From Nocardia brasiliensis (GTDB taxonomy: Bacteria; Actinomycetota; Actinomycetes; Mycobacteriales; Mycobacteriaceae), in the NCBI RefSeq assembly GCF_011801125.1, contig NZ_CP046171.1, positions 3,968,001 through 4,032,000 of the forward strand: a stretch of 64,000 nt of DNA. The letters are read 5' to 3'. This document shows, one piece after another, positions 1 through 9,533 of the stretch. The notes below the pieces were generated by a model. That model was not told the DNA's origin, did not search any database, and saw only the letters and a list, made by a program, of their open reading frames with translations. A program made the translations under genes and the position numbers. Each line of letters starts with the position of its first letter. Positions within the stretch are counted from its first letter, which is position 1.

Positions 1-378
1 CCCGCGCATCGGCCGCACCCGCTCACCCAGCCGGCGCCGGGCACCGCGGTGCTGGCCAGCTGGCGGATGCTGCTGGACGAGGGCCGGATGCAGGACGGCG
101 AACCCAACCTCGCCGGCATCGCCAGGCCTGCGGTGCTGCGGCTGTCCCCCACCACCGCGGCCGAAATCGGCGCGGTCACCGACGATCTGGTGACCGTCGC
201 GGGCGAGCGCGGCAGCATCACGCTGCCGCTGATGATCAGCGACCTGCCCGACCGGGTGGTCTGGGTGCCGCAACACTCCCCGGGCAGCTCGATCGCCGAA
301 CAATTGGCCACCCAGCCCGGCGGCCTCGTCACCCTCCGACGCGCCGACGAGCGGATGAAGGAGCACAGGCATGAGTGA
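1..378 (+). CDS. nuoG: NADH-quinone oxidoreductase subunit G, C-terminal part (5' end outside window)
   Basis: This is the last 125 codons of an open frame that enters from the left edge and stops at TGA 376-378. The segment resembles the C-terminal molybdopterin-binding-like domain of actinobacterial NuoG, the iron-sulfur subunit of the complex I electron-input arm. The catalytic part lies upstream of the window, so the call relies heavily on its position directly before nuoH. The stop codon is embedded in ATGAGTGA, which looks like a former nuoH start, and a 77-bp spacer now separates the two genes. Confidence 0.8.
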   Translation, partial: PAHRPHPLTQPAPGTAVLASWRMLLDEGRMQDGEPNLAGIARPAVLRLSPTTAAEIGAVTDDLVTVAGERGSITLPLMISDLPDRVVWVPQHSPGSSIAEQLATQPGGLVTLRRADERMKEHRHE

Positions 379-455
379 GCGCAGCGAACGAATCGACCAC
401 ACAGCGTGCTTCGCTCATGCCGGAGCCGAGCGTAGCGAGGTGCGGGCATGAGTGA
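368..455 (+). repeat. 77-bp spacer flanked by 11-bp direct repeats at the nuoG/nuoH junction
   Basis: GGCATGAGTGA occurs at 368-378, where it contains the nuoG stop, and again at 445-455, where it contains the nuoH start. The DNA between is rich in GAGCG(C/T)AGCGA-type words (376-390 and 428-440). Removing one repeat and the spacer would restore a stop-start overlap like those elsewhere in the operon. This looks like insertion of a small extragenic element with duplication of the junction. The duplication is seen directly; the insertion mechanism is inferred. Confidence 0.7.
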
Positions 456-2283
456 TCTGAGTCTTTTCGGCCACGATCCGTTGTGGCTGGTGATCGCGAA
501 GTCGCTGGCCATCTTCGTGTTCCTGCTGCTCACCCCGATGATCGCGGTGGTCGCGGAGCGAAAGATCGTGGCGCGCATGCAGATGCGCATCGGCCCGAAC
601 CGGATCGGCCCGTACGGCATGCTGCAGAGCATCGCCGACGGCGTGAAGATGGCGCTCAAGGAAGACATCGTCCCGGCCATCGTGGACAAGCCGATCTACA
701 TTCTGGCACCGGTCATTTCGCTGATCCCGTCGGTGATGGCGTTCGCGGTGATCCCGTTCGGGCCCGAGGTGTCGGTGCTCGGCCATCGCACCGCGTTGCA
801 GCTGACCGACCTGCCGGTGGCGGTGCTCTACATCCTGGCGATCACCTCGATCGGGGTGTACGGGATCGTGCTCGCCGGCTGGTCGTCGGGTTCGACCTAT
901 CCGCTGCTGGGCGGGTTGCGCTCGACCGCGCAGGTGATCTCCTACGAGATCGCGATGGCACTGTGCTTCGCCACCGTATTCCTGCTCGGCGGCACCATGG
1001 CCACCTCCGGCATCGTCGAGGCGCAGGAGGGCACCTGGTATGTCTTCCTGCTGCTGCCCTCGTTCCTCATCTACTGCGTCTCGATGGTCGGTGAGACCAA
1101 CCGGGCGCCGTTCGACCTGCCCGAGGCCGAGGGCGAACTCGTCGGCGGCTTCCACACCGAGTACTCCTCGCTCAAGTTCGCCATGTTCATGATGGCCGAA
1201 TACATCAACATGGCAACGGTTTCCGCGCTGGCGACCACCCTGTTCCTGGGTGGCTGGCACGCGCCGTGGCCGCTGAACATGTGGGACGGCGCGAACAGCG
1301 GCTGGTGGCCGGTGCTCTGGTTCACCGCCAAGGTGTGGATGTTCCTGTTCGTGTTCATCTGGCTGCGCGGCACGCTGCCGCGCCTGCGCTACGACCAGTT
1401 CATGAATCTGGGCTGGAAGCTGCTGATCCCGACCTCGCTGCTGTGGGTGATGCTGGTGGCCACCGCGCGGGTGCTGCAGGCCGAGGGCTATCACGTGCAG
1501 ACGCCGTTCCTGGTGATCGGTGGCCTGCTGCTCTCGGGCCTGATGATCGGGATGTTCCTGCGGGCCGGCCGCAGGGCGGGCGCGGCACCGCCCGCCGAGC
1601 CGGAACCCGCTGTGCCCACCGCGGATTCGGCGGTGTTCCTCGGCTTCCCGACCCCGCCACTGCCCGAACGTCCGCGCGCGGCGGCCACGCCGGGCCTGCT
1701 CGATCCGCTGGCCGGGTTCGCGGTCACCGCGGCGACCATGTTCAAGAAGCCGAACACCGAGTTCTATCCGGAGCAGAAGGTCCCGACGGCGCCGCGCTAT
1801 CACGGGCGACACCAGCTCAACCGGCACCCGGACGGACTGGAGAAGTGCATCGGCTGCGAACTGTGCGCCTGGGCCTGCCCCGCCGACGCCATCTTCGTCG
1901 AGGGCGCGGACAACACCGAGACGGCCCGGTTCTCGCCCGGTGAACGCTACGGGCAGGTCTATCAGATCAACTACCTGCGCTGCATCGGCTGCGGACTCTG
2001 CATCGAGGCGTGCCCGACCCGCGCGTTGACGATGACCAACGACTACGAGATGACCGACGACAACCGCGCCGACCTCATCTACGAGAAGGACCGCCTGCTC
2101 GCGCCGCTGCAGCCCGGCATGACCGCGCCGCCGCACGCGATGTACCCGGGCACCGACGAGGGCGACTACTACCGCGGCAACGTGCCGGGCGGGGCGTCCG
2201 ACACCAACGGGGCGCACGCGGTGAACGGCTCCGACGATTCCAAACAGCCCGCCGTGGCGGGCGTGGAAGGAGGGGCGCGGTGA
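448..2283 (+). CDS. nuoHI: Fused NuoH-NuoI, complex I membrane subunit H plus ferredoxin-like subunit I
   Basis: One uninterrupted 611-codon frame carries two subunits that are normally separate. Residues 1 to about 406 are the multi-helix NuoH channel protein at the quinone site, including the [18 protein letters not shown] signature, ending in the FPTPPLP tail typical of NuoH. From about residue 415 (LLDPLAGF) it continues straight into NuoI, with two 4Fe-4S motifs starting at Cys467 ([12 protein letters not shown]) and Cys512 ([12 protein letters not shown]). No stop codon or clear internal ribosome site separates them; an internal start at ATG 1738 would remove only the first NuoI residues. 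The start ATG 448 follows the spacer repeat. A GTGA overlap leads into nuoJ. Either a true translational fusion or a local sequence error removed the stop. Confidence 0.85.
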   Translation: MSDLSLFGHDPLWLVIAKSLAIFVFLLLTPMIAVVAERKIVARMQMRIGPNRIGPYGMLQSIADGVKMALKEDIVPAIVDKPIYILAPVISLIPSVMAFAVIPFGPEVSVLGHRTALQLTDLPVAVLYILAITSIGVYGIVLAGWSSGSTYPLLGGLRSTAQVISYEIAMALCFATVFLLGGTMATSGIVEAQEGTWYVFLLLPSFLIYCVSMVGETNRAPFDLPEAEGELVGGFHTEYSSLKFAMFMMAEYINMATVSALATTLFLGGWHAPWPLNMWDGANSGWWPVLWFTAKVWMFLFVFIWLRGTLPRLRYDQFMNLGWKLLIPTSLLWVMLVATARVLQAEGYHVQTPFLVIGGLLLSGLMIGMFLRAGRRAGAAPPAEPEPAVPTADSAVFLGFPTPPLPERPRAAATPGLLDPLAGFAVTAATMFKKPNTEFYPEQKVPTAPRYHGRHQLNRHPDGLEKCIGCELCAWACPADAIFVEGADNTETARFSPGERYGQVYQINYLRCIGCGLCIEACPTRALTMTNDYEMTDDNRADLIYEKDRLLAPLQPGMTAPPHAMYPGTDEGDYYRGNVPGGASDTNGAHAVNGSDDSKQPAVAGVEGGAR

Positions 2284-3089
2284 ACGAATTCATCCTTGCC
2301 GCAGAGCCGCTCACCCGCACCTCCACCGGCGAGGCGGTGAACTTCTGGGTGCTCGCCCCGTTGGCCACGATGGGCGCGCTCGGCATGGTCTTCGCCCGCA
2401 AGGCGGTGCACTCGGCGATCTGCCTGGCCGCGACGATGGTGATCCTGGCGGTGTTCTACATGGCCCAGGACGCCCTGTTCCTCGGCGTGGTGCAGATCGT
2501 GGTGTACACCGGCGCGGTCATGATGCTGTTCCTGTTCGTGCTCATGCTGGTCGGCGTCGACTCCGCGGAATCGCTGCGGGAGAACCTGCGCGGGCAGCGG
2601 TTCGCGGCGGCTGCGGTGGGTCTCGGTTTCGGCCTGCTGCTGATCAGCGGCATCGCCCGCGGCATCCGCGAGTCCGGCATCGCCTTCCCGGCAACCGGTT
2701 TCGCCGGGCGCGACGTGATCGGCGAGCTCGCCGAGCTGATCTTCGTGCGCTACGTGTGGGCCTTCGAACTCACCGGCGCGCTGCTCATCACCGCCACCAT
2801 CGGCGCGATGGTGCTGGCGCACCGTGAACAGTTCGGGCCGCGCATCGGACAGCGGGAGATGTCGATCCGCCGCTTCCGCCAGGCCGGGCACCGGCCCACC
2901 CCGCTGCCCACCCCCGGCGTGTACGCCAGGCACAACGCGGTCGACATCCCGGCCAGGCTGCCCGACGGCTCCTTCGAGGAACTCTCGGTCAGCACCATCC
3001 TGCGGCACCGCCGCACCCGGGCGCTGACCGAGGCGGCCGTCATCTCGGTCGGTACCGAGACCACGAGCGACGAGGAAGGCAAGCGGTGA
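2280..3089 (+). CDS. nuoJ: NADH-quinone oxidoreductase subunit J
   Basis: This 269-aa membrane subunit of complex I belongs to the proton-pumping arm. GTG 2280 is chosen because it overlaps the nuoHI stop as GTGA and has GGAAGGA at 2265-2271 at good spacing. The frame is open further upstream, but that part is a shadow of nuoI. The N-terminal half holds about five hydrophobic segments with the conserved [18 protein letters not shown] stretch. The C-terminal 80 residues are a hydrophilic extension, as in mycobacterial NuoJ. It is followed by a GTGA overlap with nuoK. Confidence 0.93.
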   Translation: MNEFILAAEPLTRTSTGEAVNFWVLAPLATMGALGMVFARKAVHSAICLAATMVILAVFYMAQDALFLGVVQIVVYTGAVMMLFLFVLMLVGVDSAESLRENLRGQRFAAAAVGLGFGLLLISGIARGIRESGIAFPATGFAGRDVIGELAELIFVRYVWAFELTGALLITATIGAMVLAHREQFGPRIGQREMSIRRFRQAGHRPTPLPTPGVYARHNAVDIPARLPDGSFEELSVSTILRHRRTRALTEAAVISVGTETTSDEEGKR

Positions 3090-3385
3090 ATCCCGAGAAC
3101 TATCTGTTCCTGTCGGCCCTGCTGTTCACCATCGGCGCGGCGGGTGTGCTGCTGCGGCGCAACGCGATCGTGGTGTTCATGTGCATCGAGTTGATGCTCA
3201 ACGCGGTGAACCTCGCGTTCGTCACCTTCGCCCGGTTGCACGCGAACCTGGACGGTCAGGTGTTCGCGTTCTTCACCATGGTGGTGGCGGCGGCCGAGGT
3301 CGTGGTCGGCCTGGCCATCATCATGACCATCTTCCGTGCCCGCCGCTCGACCTCGGTCGACGACGCCAACCTGCTGAAGTTCTGA
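3086..3385 (+). CDS. nuoK: NADH-quinone oxidoreductase subunit K
   Basis: A 99-aa three-helix membrane subunit of complex I, related to MrpC antiporter subunits. The usual length, the [17 protein letters not shown] segment with the conserved intramembrane glutamate, and the [17 protein letters not shown] segment with the second glutamate all match the family. GTG 3086 overlaps the nuoJ stop by four bases, and nuoL begins one base after its stop, so translational coupling is likely. Confidence 0.96.
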   Translation: MNPENYLFLSALLFTIGAAGVLLRRNAIVVFMCIELMLNAVNLAFVTFARLHANLDGQVFAFFTMVVAAAEVVVGLAIIMTIFRARRSTSVDDANLLKF

Positions 3386-3386
3386 C

Positions 3387-5273
3387 ATGGACACCACAGC
3401 ACTCTGGCTGCTGCCAGCACTGCCGCTCGTCGGCGCGGTCGTCCTGCTGCTGAGCGGACGGTTCAGCGACAAATGGGGTCATCTGCTCGGCACCGCGATG
3501 GCGCTCGGGTCGTTCGTGGTCGCGGGAATCGCGTTCTTCGACATGCTCGGGCGCGACGGCGACCAGCGCGCGGTACACACCGAGCTGTTCCAGTGGGCGC
3601 CGGTCGCGGGACTGCAGGTCGACTTCGGGCTGCAACTCGACCAGTTGTCGATGTGTTTCGCGTTGCTGATCACCGGTGTCGGCTCGCTGATCCACATCTA
3701 CTCCATCGGGTACATGAGCCACGATCCAGCACGACGCCGGTTCTTCGCCTACCTCAACCTGTTCCTCGCGGCGATGCTGCTGCTGGTACTGGCGAACAAC
3801 TACCTGGTGCTCTACCTCGGCTGGGAAGGCGTCGGCCTGGCGTCCTACCTGCTGATCGGGTTCTGGCACGAAAAGCCCTCGGCGGCAACGGCGGCCAAGA
3901 AGGCCTTCGTCGTCAACCGGGTCGGTGACATGGGGCTGGCCATCGCGATGTTCGTCATGTTCGCGACCTTCGGCTCGATCGATTTCGGCACGGTGTTCGC
4001 CGCGGCGCCGCAGGCGGGCGAGGGCACGCTCACCGCGATCGGGTTGCTGCTGCTGCTCGCCGCGTGCGGCAAGTCCGCACAGGTGCCGCTGCAATCCTGG
4101 CTTGGTGACGCGATGGAGGGCCCCACCCCGGTGTCAGCGCTCATCCACGCCGCGACCATGGTGACGGCCGGTGTCTACCTGATCACCCGTTCCGGACCGA
4201 TCTTCGACCTGTCCCCGGACGCGCGGCTCGGCGTGGTGCTCGTCGGCGCGGTGACGCTGCTGTTCGGCGCGATCATCGGTTGCGCCAAGGACGACATCAA
4301 GAAGGCGCTCGCCGCGTCCACCATGAGCCAGATCGGTTACATGATGCTGGCCGCCGGCCTCGGCCCGGCCGGATACGCGTTCGCCATCATGCACCTGCTC
4401 ACGCACGGCTTCTTCAAGGCCGGGCTGTTCCTCGGCGCGGGTTCGGTGATGCACGCTATGGACGACGAGACCGACATGCGCCGCTACGGCGGATTGCGCA
4501 CCCTGCTTCCGGTCACCTACGTCACCTTCGGGCTCGGTTATCTGGCGATCATCGGGGTGCCGCCGTTCGCCGGCTTCTTCTCCAAGGACAAGATCATCGA
4601 GGCGGCGTTCAACCAGGGCGGCACAAGCGGTTTGGTGCTCGGCACGGTGACGCTGCTCGGCGCGGGCCTCACCGCGTTCTACATGACGCGGGTGATGCTG
4701 ATGACGTTCTTCGGCGAACGGCGCTGGAAACCCGACACCCATCCGCACGAGTCACCGGCCGTGATGACCGGACCGATGGTGCTGCTGGCGTTCGGCTCGG
4801 TCGCCGCGGGCGCGCTGTTCGTCTTCGGTTCCGCACTGCAGAACTGGCTGGCGCCGGTGGTCGGCGCGCATCATGGTGAGGAGACCGTCCCGGCGGCCGT
4901 CGTCACCGCGCTCGCGCTGGTCGTGGTCGCCGCGGGCGTCGGCTTCGCCTACTACCAGTACGCGCAGCGCACCATCCCCGAAACCGCGCCGCAGGCGGTG
5001 TCCGCGCTGACCGTCGCGGCCCGCAAGGACCTCTACGGTGACGCGTTCAACGAGGCCACGTTCATGCGACCGGGTGGCTACCTGACCCGCGCGCTGGTCT
5101 TCCTCGACAACCGCGGCATCGACGGAATCGTCAACGGCACAGCGGCTTTGATCGGCGGACTGTCCGCACGCATCCGCCGGGTGCAGTCCGGGTTCGTTCG
5201 CTCCTATGCCCTTTCCATGTTCACCGGCGCGGCCCTGGTGGCTGCCGCCCTGCTGGCGGTGAGGTTGTGGTGA
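3387..5273 (+). CDS. nuoL: NADH-quinone oxidoreductase subunit L
   Basis: This 628-aa antiporter-like subunit lies at the distal end of the complex I membrane arm. It has an N-terminal NADH-Ubiq_oxidored_chain5 region ([20 protein letters not shown], then [16 protein letters not shown]), the proton-translocation core with [20 protein letters not shown], and a C-terminal lateral-helix region. Length is normal. ATG 3387 is one base after the nuoK stop, and the 3' end overlaps nuoM. Confidence 0.96.
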   Translation: MDTTALWLLPALPLVGAVVLLLSGRFSDKWGHLLGTAMALGSFVVAGIAFFDMLGRDGDQRAVHTELFQWAPVAGLQVDFGLQLDQLSMCFALLITGVGSLIHIYSIGYMSHDPARRRFFAYLNLFLAAMLLLVLANNYLVLYLGWEGVGLASYLLIGFWHEKPSAATAAKKAFVVNRVGDMGLAIAMFVMFATFGSIDFGTVFAAAPQAGEGTLTAIGLLLLLAACGKSAQVPLQSWLGDAMEGPTPVSALIHAATMVTAGVYLITRSGPIFDLSPDARLGVVLVGAVTLLFGAIIGCAKDDIKKALAASTMSQIGYMMLAAGLGPAGYAFAIMHLLTHGFFKAGLFLGAGSVMHAMDDETDMRRYGGLRTLLPVTYVTFGLGYLAIIGVPPFAGFFSKDKIIEAAFNQGGTSGLVLGTVTLLGAGLTAFYMTRVMLMTFFGERRWKPDTHPHESPAVMTGPMVLLAFGSVAAGALFVFGSALQNWLAPVVGAHHGEETVPAAVVTALALVVVAAGVGFAYYQYAQRTIPETAPQAVSALTVAARKDLYGDAFNEATFMRPGGYLTRALVFLDNRGIDGIVNGTAALIGGLSARIRRVQSGFVRSYALSMFTGAALVAAALLAVRLW

Positions 5274-6886
5274 CGGACTTTCCCTGGTTGACCATCCTGT
5301 GGGCGGCGCCCGTGCTCGGCGCCGTGATCGTGCTGCTGTTGCCCGCGGGGCAGCGGTTGCTCGCGCGAGTGCTCGCGTTGAGCGTCTCGGTCGCGGTGCT
5401 CATCTTCGCGGTGGTGCTCGCGGTGCGCTTCGATCCCGGTGGGGCGCAATACCAGTTCGTCGAGGACCACGAGTGGATCCCGGCGTTCGGCGCGGGCTAC
5501 ACCGTCGGCCTCGACGGGATCGCGTTGGTGCTGGTGCTGCTCACCACCGCACTCGTGCCGCTGCTGATCCTGGCGGGCTGGCACGACGACCGGGAGGTCG
5601 GCAGCGGCCGCCGGGTCTCGCACACCTACGTCGCGCTCACCCTGCTGGTCGAGGCGATGGTGCTGATCTCGTTCGTCTCGCTGGACATCCTGCTGTTCTA
5701 CGTCTTCTTCGAGGCGATGCTCATCCCGATGTACTTCCTGATCGGCGGCTTCGGGCCACGGTCGGCGGACGCGCAGTTGCGCGCGCAGCGATCGCGGGCC
5801 GCGGTGAAGTTCCTGCTGTACAACCTGTTCGGCGGGCTGATCATGCTGGCCGCGGTGATCGGGTTGTACGTGGTGACCGCGCGCGACGGGCTCGGCGCGG
5901 GCGGCTCGGGCACCTTCGACTTCCGGGTCGTAGTGGCGGCCGCGAACTCCGGCCAGCTCGGCGCGGCGCCCGCGGTGCTCAACGCGCTGTTCCTCGGGTT
6001 CATGTTCGCGTTCGCGGTGAAGGCGCCGCTGTGGCCGCTGCACACCTGGCTGCCGGACGCCGCCGTGGCCGCGACGCCGTCGAGCGCGGTGCTCATGATG
6101 GCGGTAGTCGACAAGGTCGGCACCTTCGGCATGCTGCGCTACTGCCTGATGCTGTTCCCCAGCGCCTCGGATACCTATGCGCCGCTGGTGATCACGCTCG
6201 CGGTGATCGGCATCCTCTACGGTGCGCTGCTGGCGATCGGCCAGACCGACGTGATGCGGTTGATCGCCTACACCTCGATCTCGCACTTCGGCTTCATCAT
6301 CCTCGGCATCTTCGCGATGACCAGCCAGGGCCAGACCGGGGCGACGCTGTACATGGTCAACCACGGCATCTCCACCGCGGCACTGTTCTTGATCGCCGGA
6401 TTCCTGGTCTCCCGCAAGGGTTCCCGGCTCATCGCAGAGTTCGGCGGGGTGCAGAAGGTGGCGCCGGTGCTGGCCGGCACGTTCTTCATCTCGGGCCTGG
6501 CCACCCTCTCGCTGCCCGGCCTCGCGCCGTTCGTCAGTGAATTCCTGGTGCTGATCGGCACCTTCGGCCGCTACCAGTTCGCCGCCGTCGTCGCGACCGG
6601 CGCGCTGGTGCTGGCCGCGGTGTATGTGCTCTGGCTCTACCAGCGGATGATGACCGGGCCGGTCAAGGAGGGTAACGAGCGCCTCTACGACCTGGTGCCG
6701 CGTGAACTCGCGGTGGTGGTGCCGCTGATCGCGGCCCTGCTGTTCCTGGGCGTCTATCCGAAACCGATGCTGAACTTCATCAATCCCGCGGTGAGTCAGA
6801 CGTTGACGACCATCGGCAAACACGATCCCGCACCGGCGGTTCCGGAGGCGGGCAAGGCCGATCAGCCTGGAGGTGTTCACAAGTGA
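5270..6886 (+). CDS. nuoM: NADH-quinone oxidoreductase subunit M
   Basis: This antiporter-like complex I subunit of about 538 aa has [16 protein letters not shown] with the conserved glutamate, [20 protein letters not shown], and [22 protein letters not shown] 5270 is preferred because it forms a GTGA overlap with the nuoL stop, as at the other junctions; GTG 5267 is equally readable and adds one residue. It is followed by a GTGA overlap with nuoN. Confidence 0.95.
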   Translation: MTDFPWLTILWAAPVLGAVIVLLLPAGQRLLARVLALSVSVAVLIFAVVLAVRFDPGGAQYQFVEDHEWIPAFGAGYTVGLDGIALVLVLLTTALVPLLILAGWHDDREVGSGRRVSHTYVALTLLVEAMVLISFVSLDILLFYVFFEAMLIPMYFLIGGFGPRSADAQLRAQRSRAAVKFLLYNLFGGLIMLAAVIGLYVVTARDGLGAGGSGTFDFRVVVAAANSGQLGAAPAVLNALFLGFMFAFAVKAPLWPLHTWLPDAAVAATPSSAVLMMAVVDKVGTFGMLRYCLMLFPSASDTYAPLVITLAVIGILYGALLAIGQTDVMRLIAYTSISHFGFIILGIFAMTSQGQTGATLYMVNHGISTAALFLIAGFLVSRKGSRLIAEFGGVQKVAPVLAGTFFISGLATLSLPGLAPFVSEFLVLIGTFGRYQFAAVVATGALVLAAVYVLWLYQRMMTGPVKEGNERLYDLVPRELAVVVPLIAALLFLGVYPKPMLNFINPAVSQTLTTIGKHDPAPAVPEAGKADQPGGVHK

Positions 6887-8511
6887 GTCACATGGCCTCC
6901 TACGAAACCTCGCTCGCCGCCGCGATACCGGCGCCGAGCATCGAATACGGCTATTTGTCACCGATGCTCATCGTGTTCGGCGTCGCGGTGCTCAGCGTGC
7001 TGGTCGAGGCGTTCGCCGGTCGGCGCTACCGGTTCGGCGGGCAGGCGCTGCTGAGCCTGGCCGGACTCATCGTCGCGCTCGTCGCGGTGGTGCTGCTGGC
7101 CGGCACCGACGCCACCGCCGTCGGCGGGGCCGTCGCGGTCGACGGCGTGACGCTGTTCCTGCAGGGCACCATCCTCGTGGTGGCGATTCTCGGCGTGCTG
7201 TTCATGGCCGAGCGGGGTGCCGACCGTCCTGTGCGGCCGCGCAGCGGGCCAGGCACGTGGAGCGCGGCCGCGGCCACCCTCGGGCGCGGCGTGGACGCGT
7301 TCACCCCGCAGGCATCGTCGGTGCCGGGCAGCGCCAGCGAAAAGGTCGCGCTGCGTGCGGGTATCGCGACCACCGAGGTCTTCCCGCTGACCTTGCTCGC
7401 CGTCGGCGGCCTGCTGCTGTTCCCGGCCGCCAACGATCTGCTCACCATGTTCGTCGCGCTCGAGGTGCTCTCGCTGCCGCTGTACCTGCTGTGCGGGCTC
7501 GCCCGGCGCAAACGATTGCTGTCCCAGGAAGCGGCGCTGAAGTATTTCCTGCTCGGCGCCTTCTCCTCGGCGTTCTTCCTCTACGGCGTCGCGCTGCTGT
7601 ACGGGCAGGCCGGGACGGTGCGGCTGGCCGGGATCGCCGACGCCATCGCCGCGCATCCGGACAACGCGATGCTCGCGCTGCTCGGGGTGGCGATGCTCGC
7701 CGTCGGGCTGCTGTTCAAAATCGGCACGGTGCCGTTCCAGTCGTGGGTGCCCGACGTGTATCAGGGTGCGCCGACACCGGTTACCGCGTTCATGGCGGCC
7801 GCCACCAAGATCGCGGCAGTCGGTGCGCTGTTGCGCGTGCTGCAGATCGCGGTGCCCGGCCTGCGCGACGACTGGCGGCCGGTGCTCGGCGCCATCGCCA
7901 TCGCCACCATGGCCGTCGGTGCGGTCATGGCGATCACTCAGACCGACGTCAAACGGATGCTCGCGTATTCCGCTGTCGCCCATGCCGGTTTCATCCTCAC
8001 CGGCTTGGTCGCCGCCAACACCAAGGGCGTCGCCGGGGTGCTGTTCTATCTGGTGGCCTACGGCGTCGGCACGCTGGGCGCGTTCGCGCTCGTCAGCCTG
8101 GTGCGCGACGCCGCGGGCGACGAAGCAACCTCGTTGAGCCAGTGGGCCGGGCTCGGCCGCCGCTCCCCCTGGCTGGCCAGCGTCTTCGCCCTGTTCCTGC
8201 TCTCCTTCGCCGGCATCCCGCTCACCAGCGGATTCGTCAGCAAGTTCGCGGTATTCGAGGCCGCGGCCGCGGGCGACGCCACCACCTTGGTGATCGTCGG
8301 CGTCATCTGCAGCGCGATCGCCGCGTTCTTCTACGTCCGCGTGATCGTGCTGATGTTCTTCACCGACCCACCCACCGACGCCCCCGTCATCGTCACCCCG
8401 TTCCTCACCACCGCGGTCGTTACCTTCGGCGCCGGCGCCACCATCATCCTCGGCCTCTTCCCTCAGGTGCTGCTGGACCTCGCCGACCGCGCCGCCACCT
8501 TCGCCCGCTGA
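6883..8511 (+). CDS. nuoN: NADH-quinone oxidoreductase subunit N, last gene of the nuo operon
   Basis: This 542-aa antiporter-like subunit sits next to NuoM and NuoK in complex I. Motifs include FVALEVLSLPLYLLCGLARR, the PFQSWVPDVYQGAPTPVTAF loop and ITQTDVKRMLAYSAVAHAGF. GTG 6883 overlaps the nuoM stop and has GGAGGT at 6869-6874 with 8-nt spacing. Residues around 115-150 form a hydrophilic, low-complexity insert. A perfect hairpin lies 9 bases past the stop, which fits the end of the operon. Confidence 0.95.
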   Translation: MSHMASYETSLAAAIPAPSIEYGYLSPMLIVFGVAVLSVLVEAFAGRRYRFGGQALLSLAGLIVALVAVVLLAGTDATAVGGAVAVDGVTLFLQGTILVVAILGVLFMAERGADRPVRPRSGPGTWSAAAATLGRGVDAFTPQASSVPGSASEKVALRAGIATTEVFPLTLLAVGGLLLFPAANDLLTMFVALEVLSLPLYLLCGLARRKRLLSQEAALKYFLLGAFSSAFFLYGVALLYGQAGTVRLAGIADAIAAHPDNAMLALLGVAMLAVGLLFKIGTVPFQSWVPDVYQGAPTPVTAFMAAATKIAAVGALLRVLQIAVPGLRDDWRPVLGAIAIATMAVGAVMAITQTDVKRMLAYSAVAHAGFILTGLVAANTKGVAGVLFYLVAYGVGTLGAFALVSLVRDAAGDEATSLSQWAGLGRRSPWLASVFALFLLSFAGIPLTSGFVSKFAVFEAAAAGDATTLVIVGVICSAIAAFFYVRVIVLMFFTDPPTDAPVIVTPFLTTAVVTFGAGATIILGLFPQVLLDLADRAATFAR

Positions 8512-8519
8512 CCAACCCC

Positions 8520-8556
8520 ACTGAGCCGCACACCCACCCAGGGTGTGCGGCTCAGT
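8520..8556 (+). terminator. Hairpin terminator after nuoN
   Basis: ACTGAGCCGCACACCC (8520-8535) and GGGTGTGCGGCTCAGT (8541-8556) are perfect complements around a 5-nt loop, starting 8 bases after the nuoN stop. There is no U-tract, which is usual for high-GC actinobacterial terminators. Confidence 0.85.
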
Positions 8557-8590
8557 CCTTCCCACCCCGGATTCCCGCCACCCCACTTCT

Positions 8591-8667
8591 GGTCATCCGA
8601 TCACCAGGTAATGGTGGCGTTGAGCTCTCGACCGATGCCGCCACCATTACCTGGTGATCAACCGACC
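8591..8667. repeat. Stem-loop repeat family, copy A
   Basis: The arms are 21 bp and perfectly complementary (8599-8619 and 8639-8659; left arm begins GATCACCAGGTAATGGTGGC) with a 19-nt loop reading GCTCTCGACCGATGC at its end. Outer GGTC (8591-8594) and GACC (8664-8667) mark the borders. It belongs to the TCACCAGGTAA arm subtype, with copy D. Confidence 0.85.
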
Positions 8668-8787
8668 AACAACTCGAAACCCTTTGGCTTCCATTACGCC
8701 GGACCTCGTTGCGCCGCTACAACAGTCACCCACGCTCGAGGCCGTGCGACGCGTTGCGGGTGTGGACACGGACTATAGGTCCGTGGG

Positions 8788-9014
8788 CCATCCCGGACCG
8801 ACACGCACCCGAGCGCGTGCCGTATCGAGTCGACACATGCTCAAGCCCTTGCCATCCCGGACCGACACGCGCTCGAGCGATTGCCAAATCGGACCCACAC
8901 GCGCTCGAGCCTTTTGCCATGTCGGGTCGGGCACGCGCTCGAGCGATTGCCATATCGGACCCACACGCGCTCAAGTCCTTTGCCATTTCGGTCGGGCACG
9001 CGCTCGAGCCCGTG
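8788..9014. repeat. Degenerate tandem array, about seven units of 32-33 bp
   Basis: Consecutive units each start CCA and share a core CGGACC(C/G)ACACGCGCTCGAG, ending near TTG or GTG. Seven units fill 227 bp. The period is not a multiple of three, and none of the long frames crossing it looks like a real protein, so it is read as non-coding. It lies between stem-loop copies A and B. Confidence 0.75.
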
Positions 9015-9083
9015 CGGTGTGCGGGGCCCCCACACCGCCCGCGCCATGCGCGCCGCGCGGCGAGCAACACGGTTCGACTCGCA

Positions 9084-9159
9084 GGTCGGCCGATCAGGAG
9101 GAACTGGTGGCGCAAGCCTCTCGGCCGATACCGCCACCGGTCCCCCTGATCAGCCGACC
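9084..9159. repeat. Stem-loop repeat family, copy B
   Basis: The left arm 9084-9112 (GGTCGGCCGATCAGGAGGAA onward) pairs imperfectly with the right arm 9132-9159, ending CTGATCAGCCGACC. The loop 9113-9131 contains GCCTCTCGGCCGATAC. It belongs to the TCAGGAGGAA arm subtype and is less perfect than copies A, D and E. Confidence 0.8.
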
Positions 9160-9323
9160 GACTCGGCACCGCTGCGCTTCCATTGCGCGGCGCGGCGCGC
9201 CGGTATTCATCCCGCACGCCGCGCGAGGTCGGGCACGTGCCCGTGCGCCATGCGAGGTCTCCCGCTCGCCAACCGATCCAATGCGCGCCGCGCGGCGCGC
9301 GACACGCCCGGCGACGCGCTGGA

Positions 9324-9397
9324 GGGCCGTTCAGGGGGAACTGGTGGCGGAGCCCTCTCGGCCGATGCCGCCGCCAGTTCCTCCTGATCGGCCGACC
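9324..9397. repeat. Stem-loop repeat family, copy C
   Basis: The left arm 9324-9350 (TTCAGGGGGAACTGGTGGCG inside) pairs with the right arm 9368-9397 (CCGCCAGTTCCTCCTGATCG inside). The loop holds CCCTCTCGGCCGATG. The left arm lost the GATC border that the right arm keeps. The 165 bp between copies B and C is GC-rich low-complexity DNA with GCGCGCCGCGCGG-like words and no convincing gene. Confidence 0.75.
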
Positions 9398-9533
9398 ATT
9401 TCCGTGCCGCGGCCCGAGTCGAGTGCCGGGGCGCTAGCGCGCCGTGCTCGGTGAGGAAGCGGGTCGTCGGATCGGGTTCCGTCATGGGCATCGCGCAGGG
9501 TCGGCAGTGCGTACCAGTACGACACTGGGCGGG

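Noticed and set aside
415..2217. Long minus-strand frame of 600 aa
   Set aside because: Shadow of nuoHI on the opposite strand; Arg/Gly/His-rich with no domain or ribosome site. The same holds for the other long opposite-strand frames in the nuo region.
8788..9014. CRISPR array
   Set aside because: Seven units are degenerate, contiguous and lack unique spacers; no cas genes in the window.
8726..9217. 163-aa frame across the tandem array
   Set aside because: The array period is not a multiple of three and the sequence is low-complexity.
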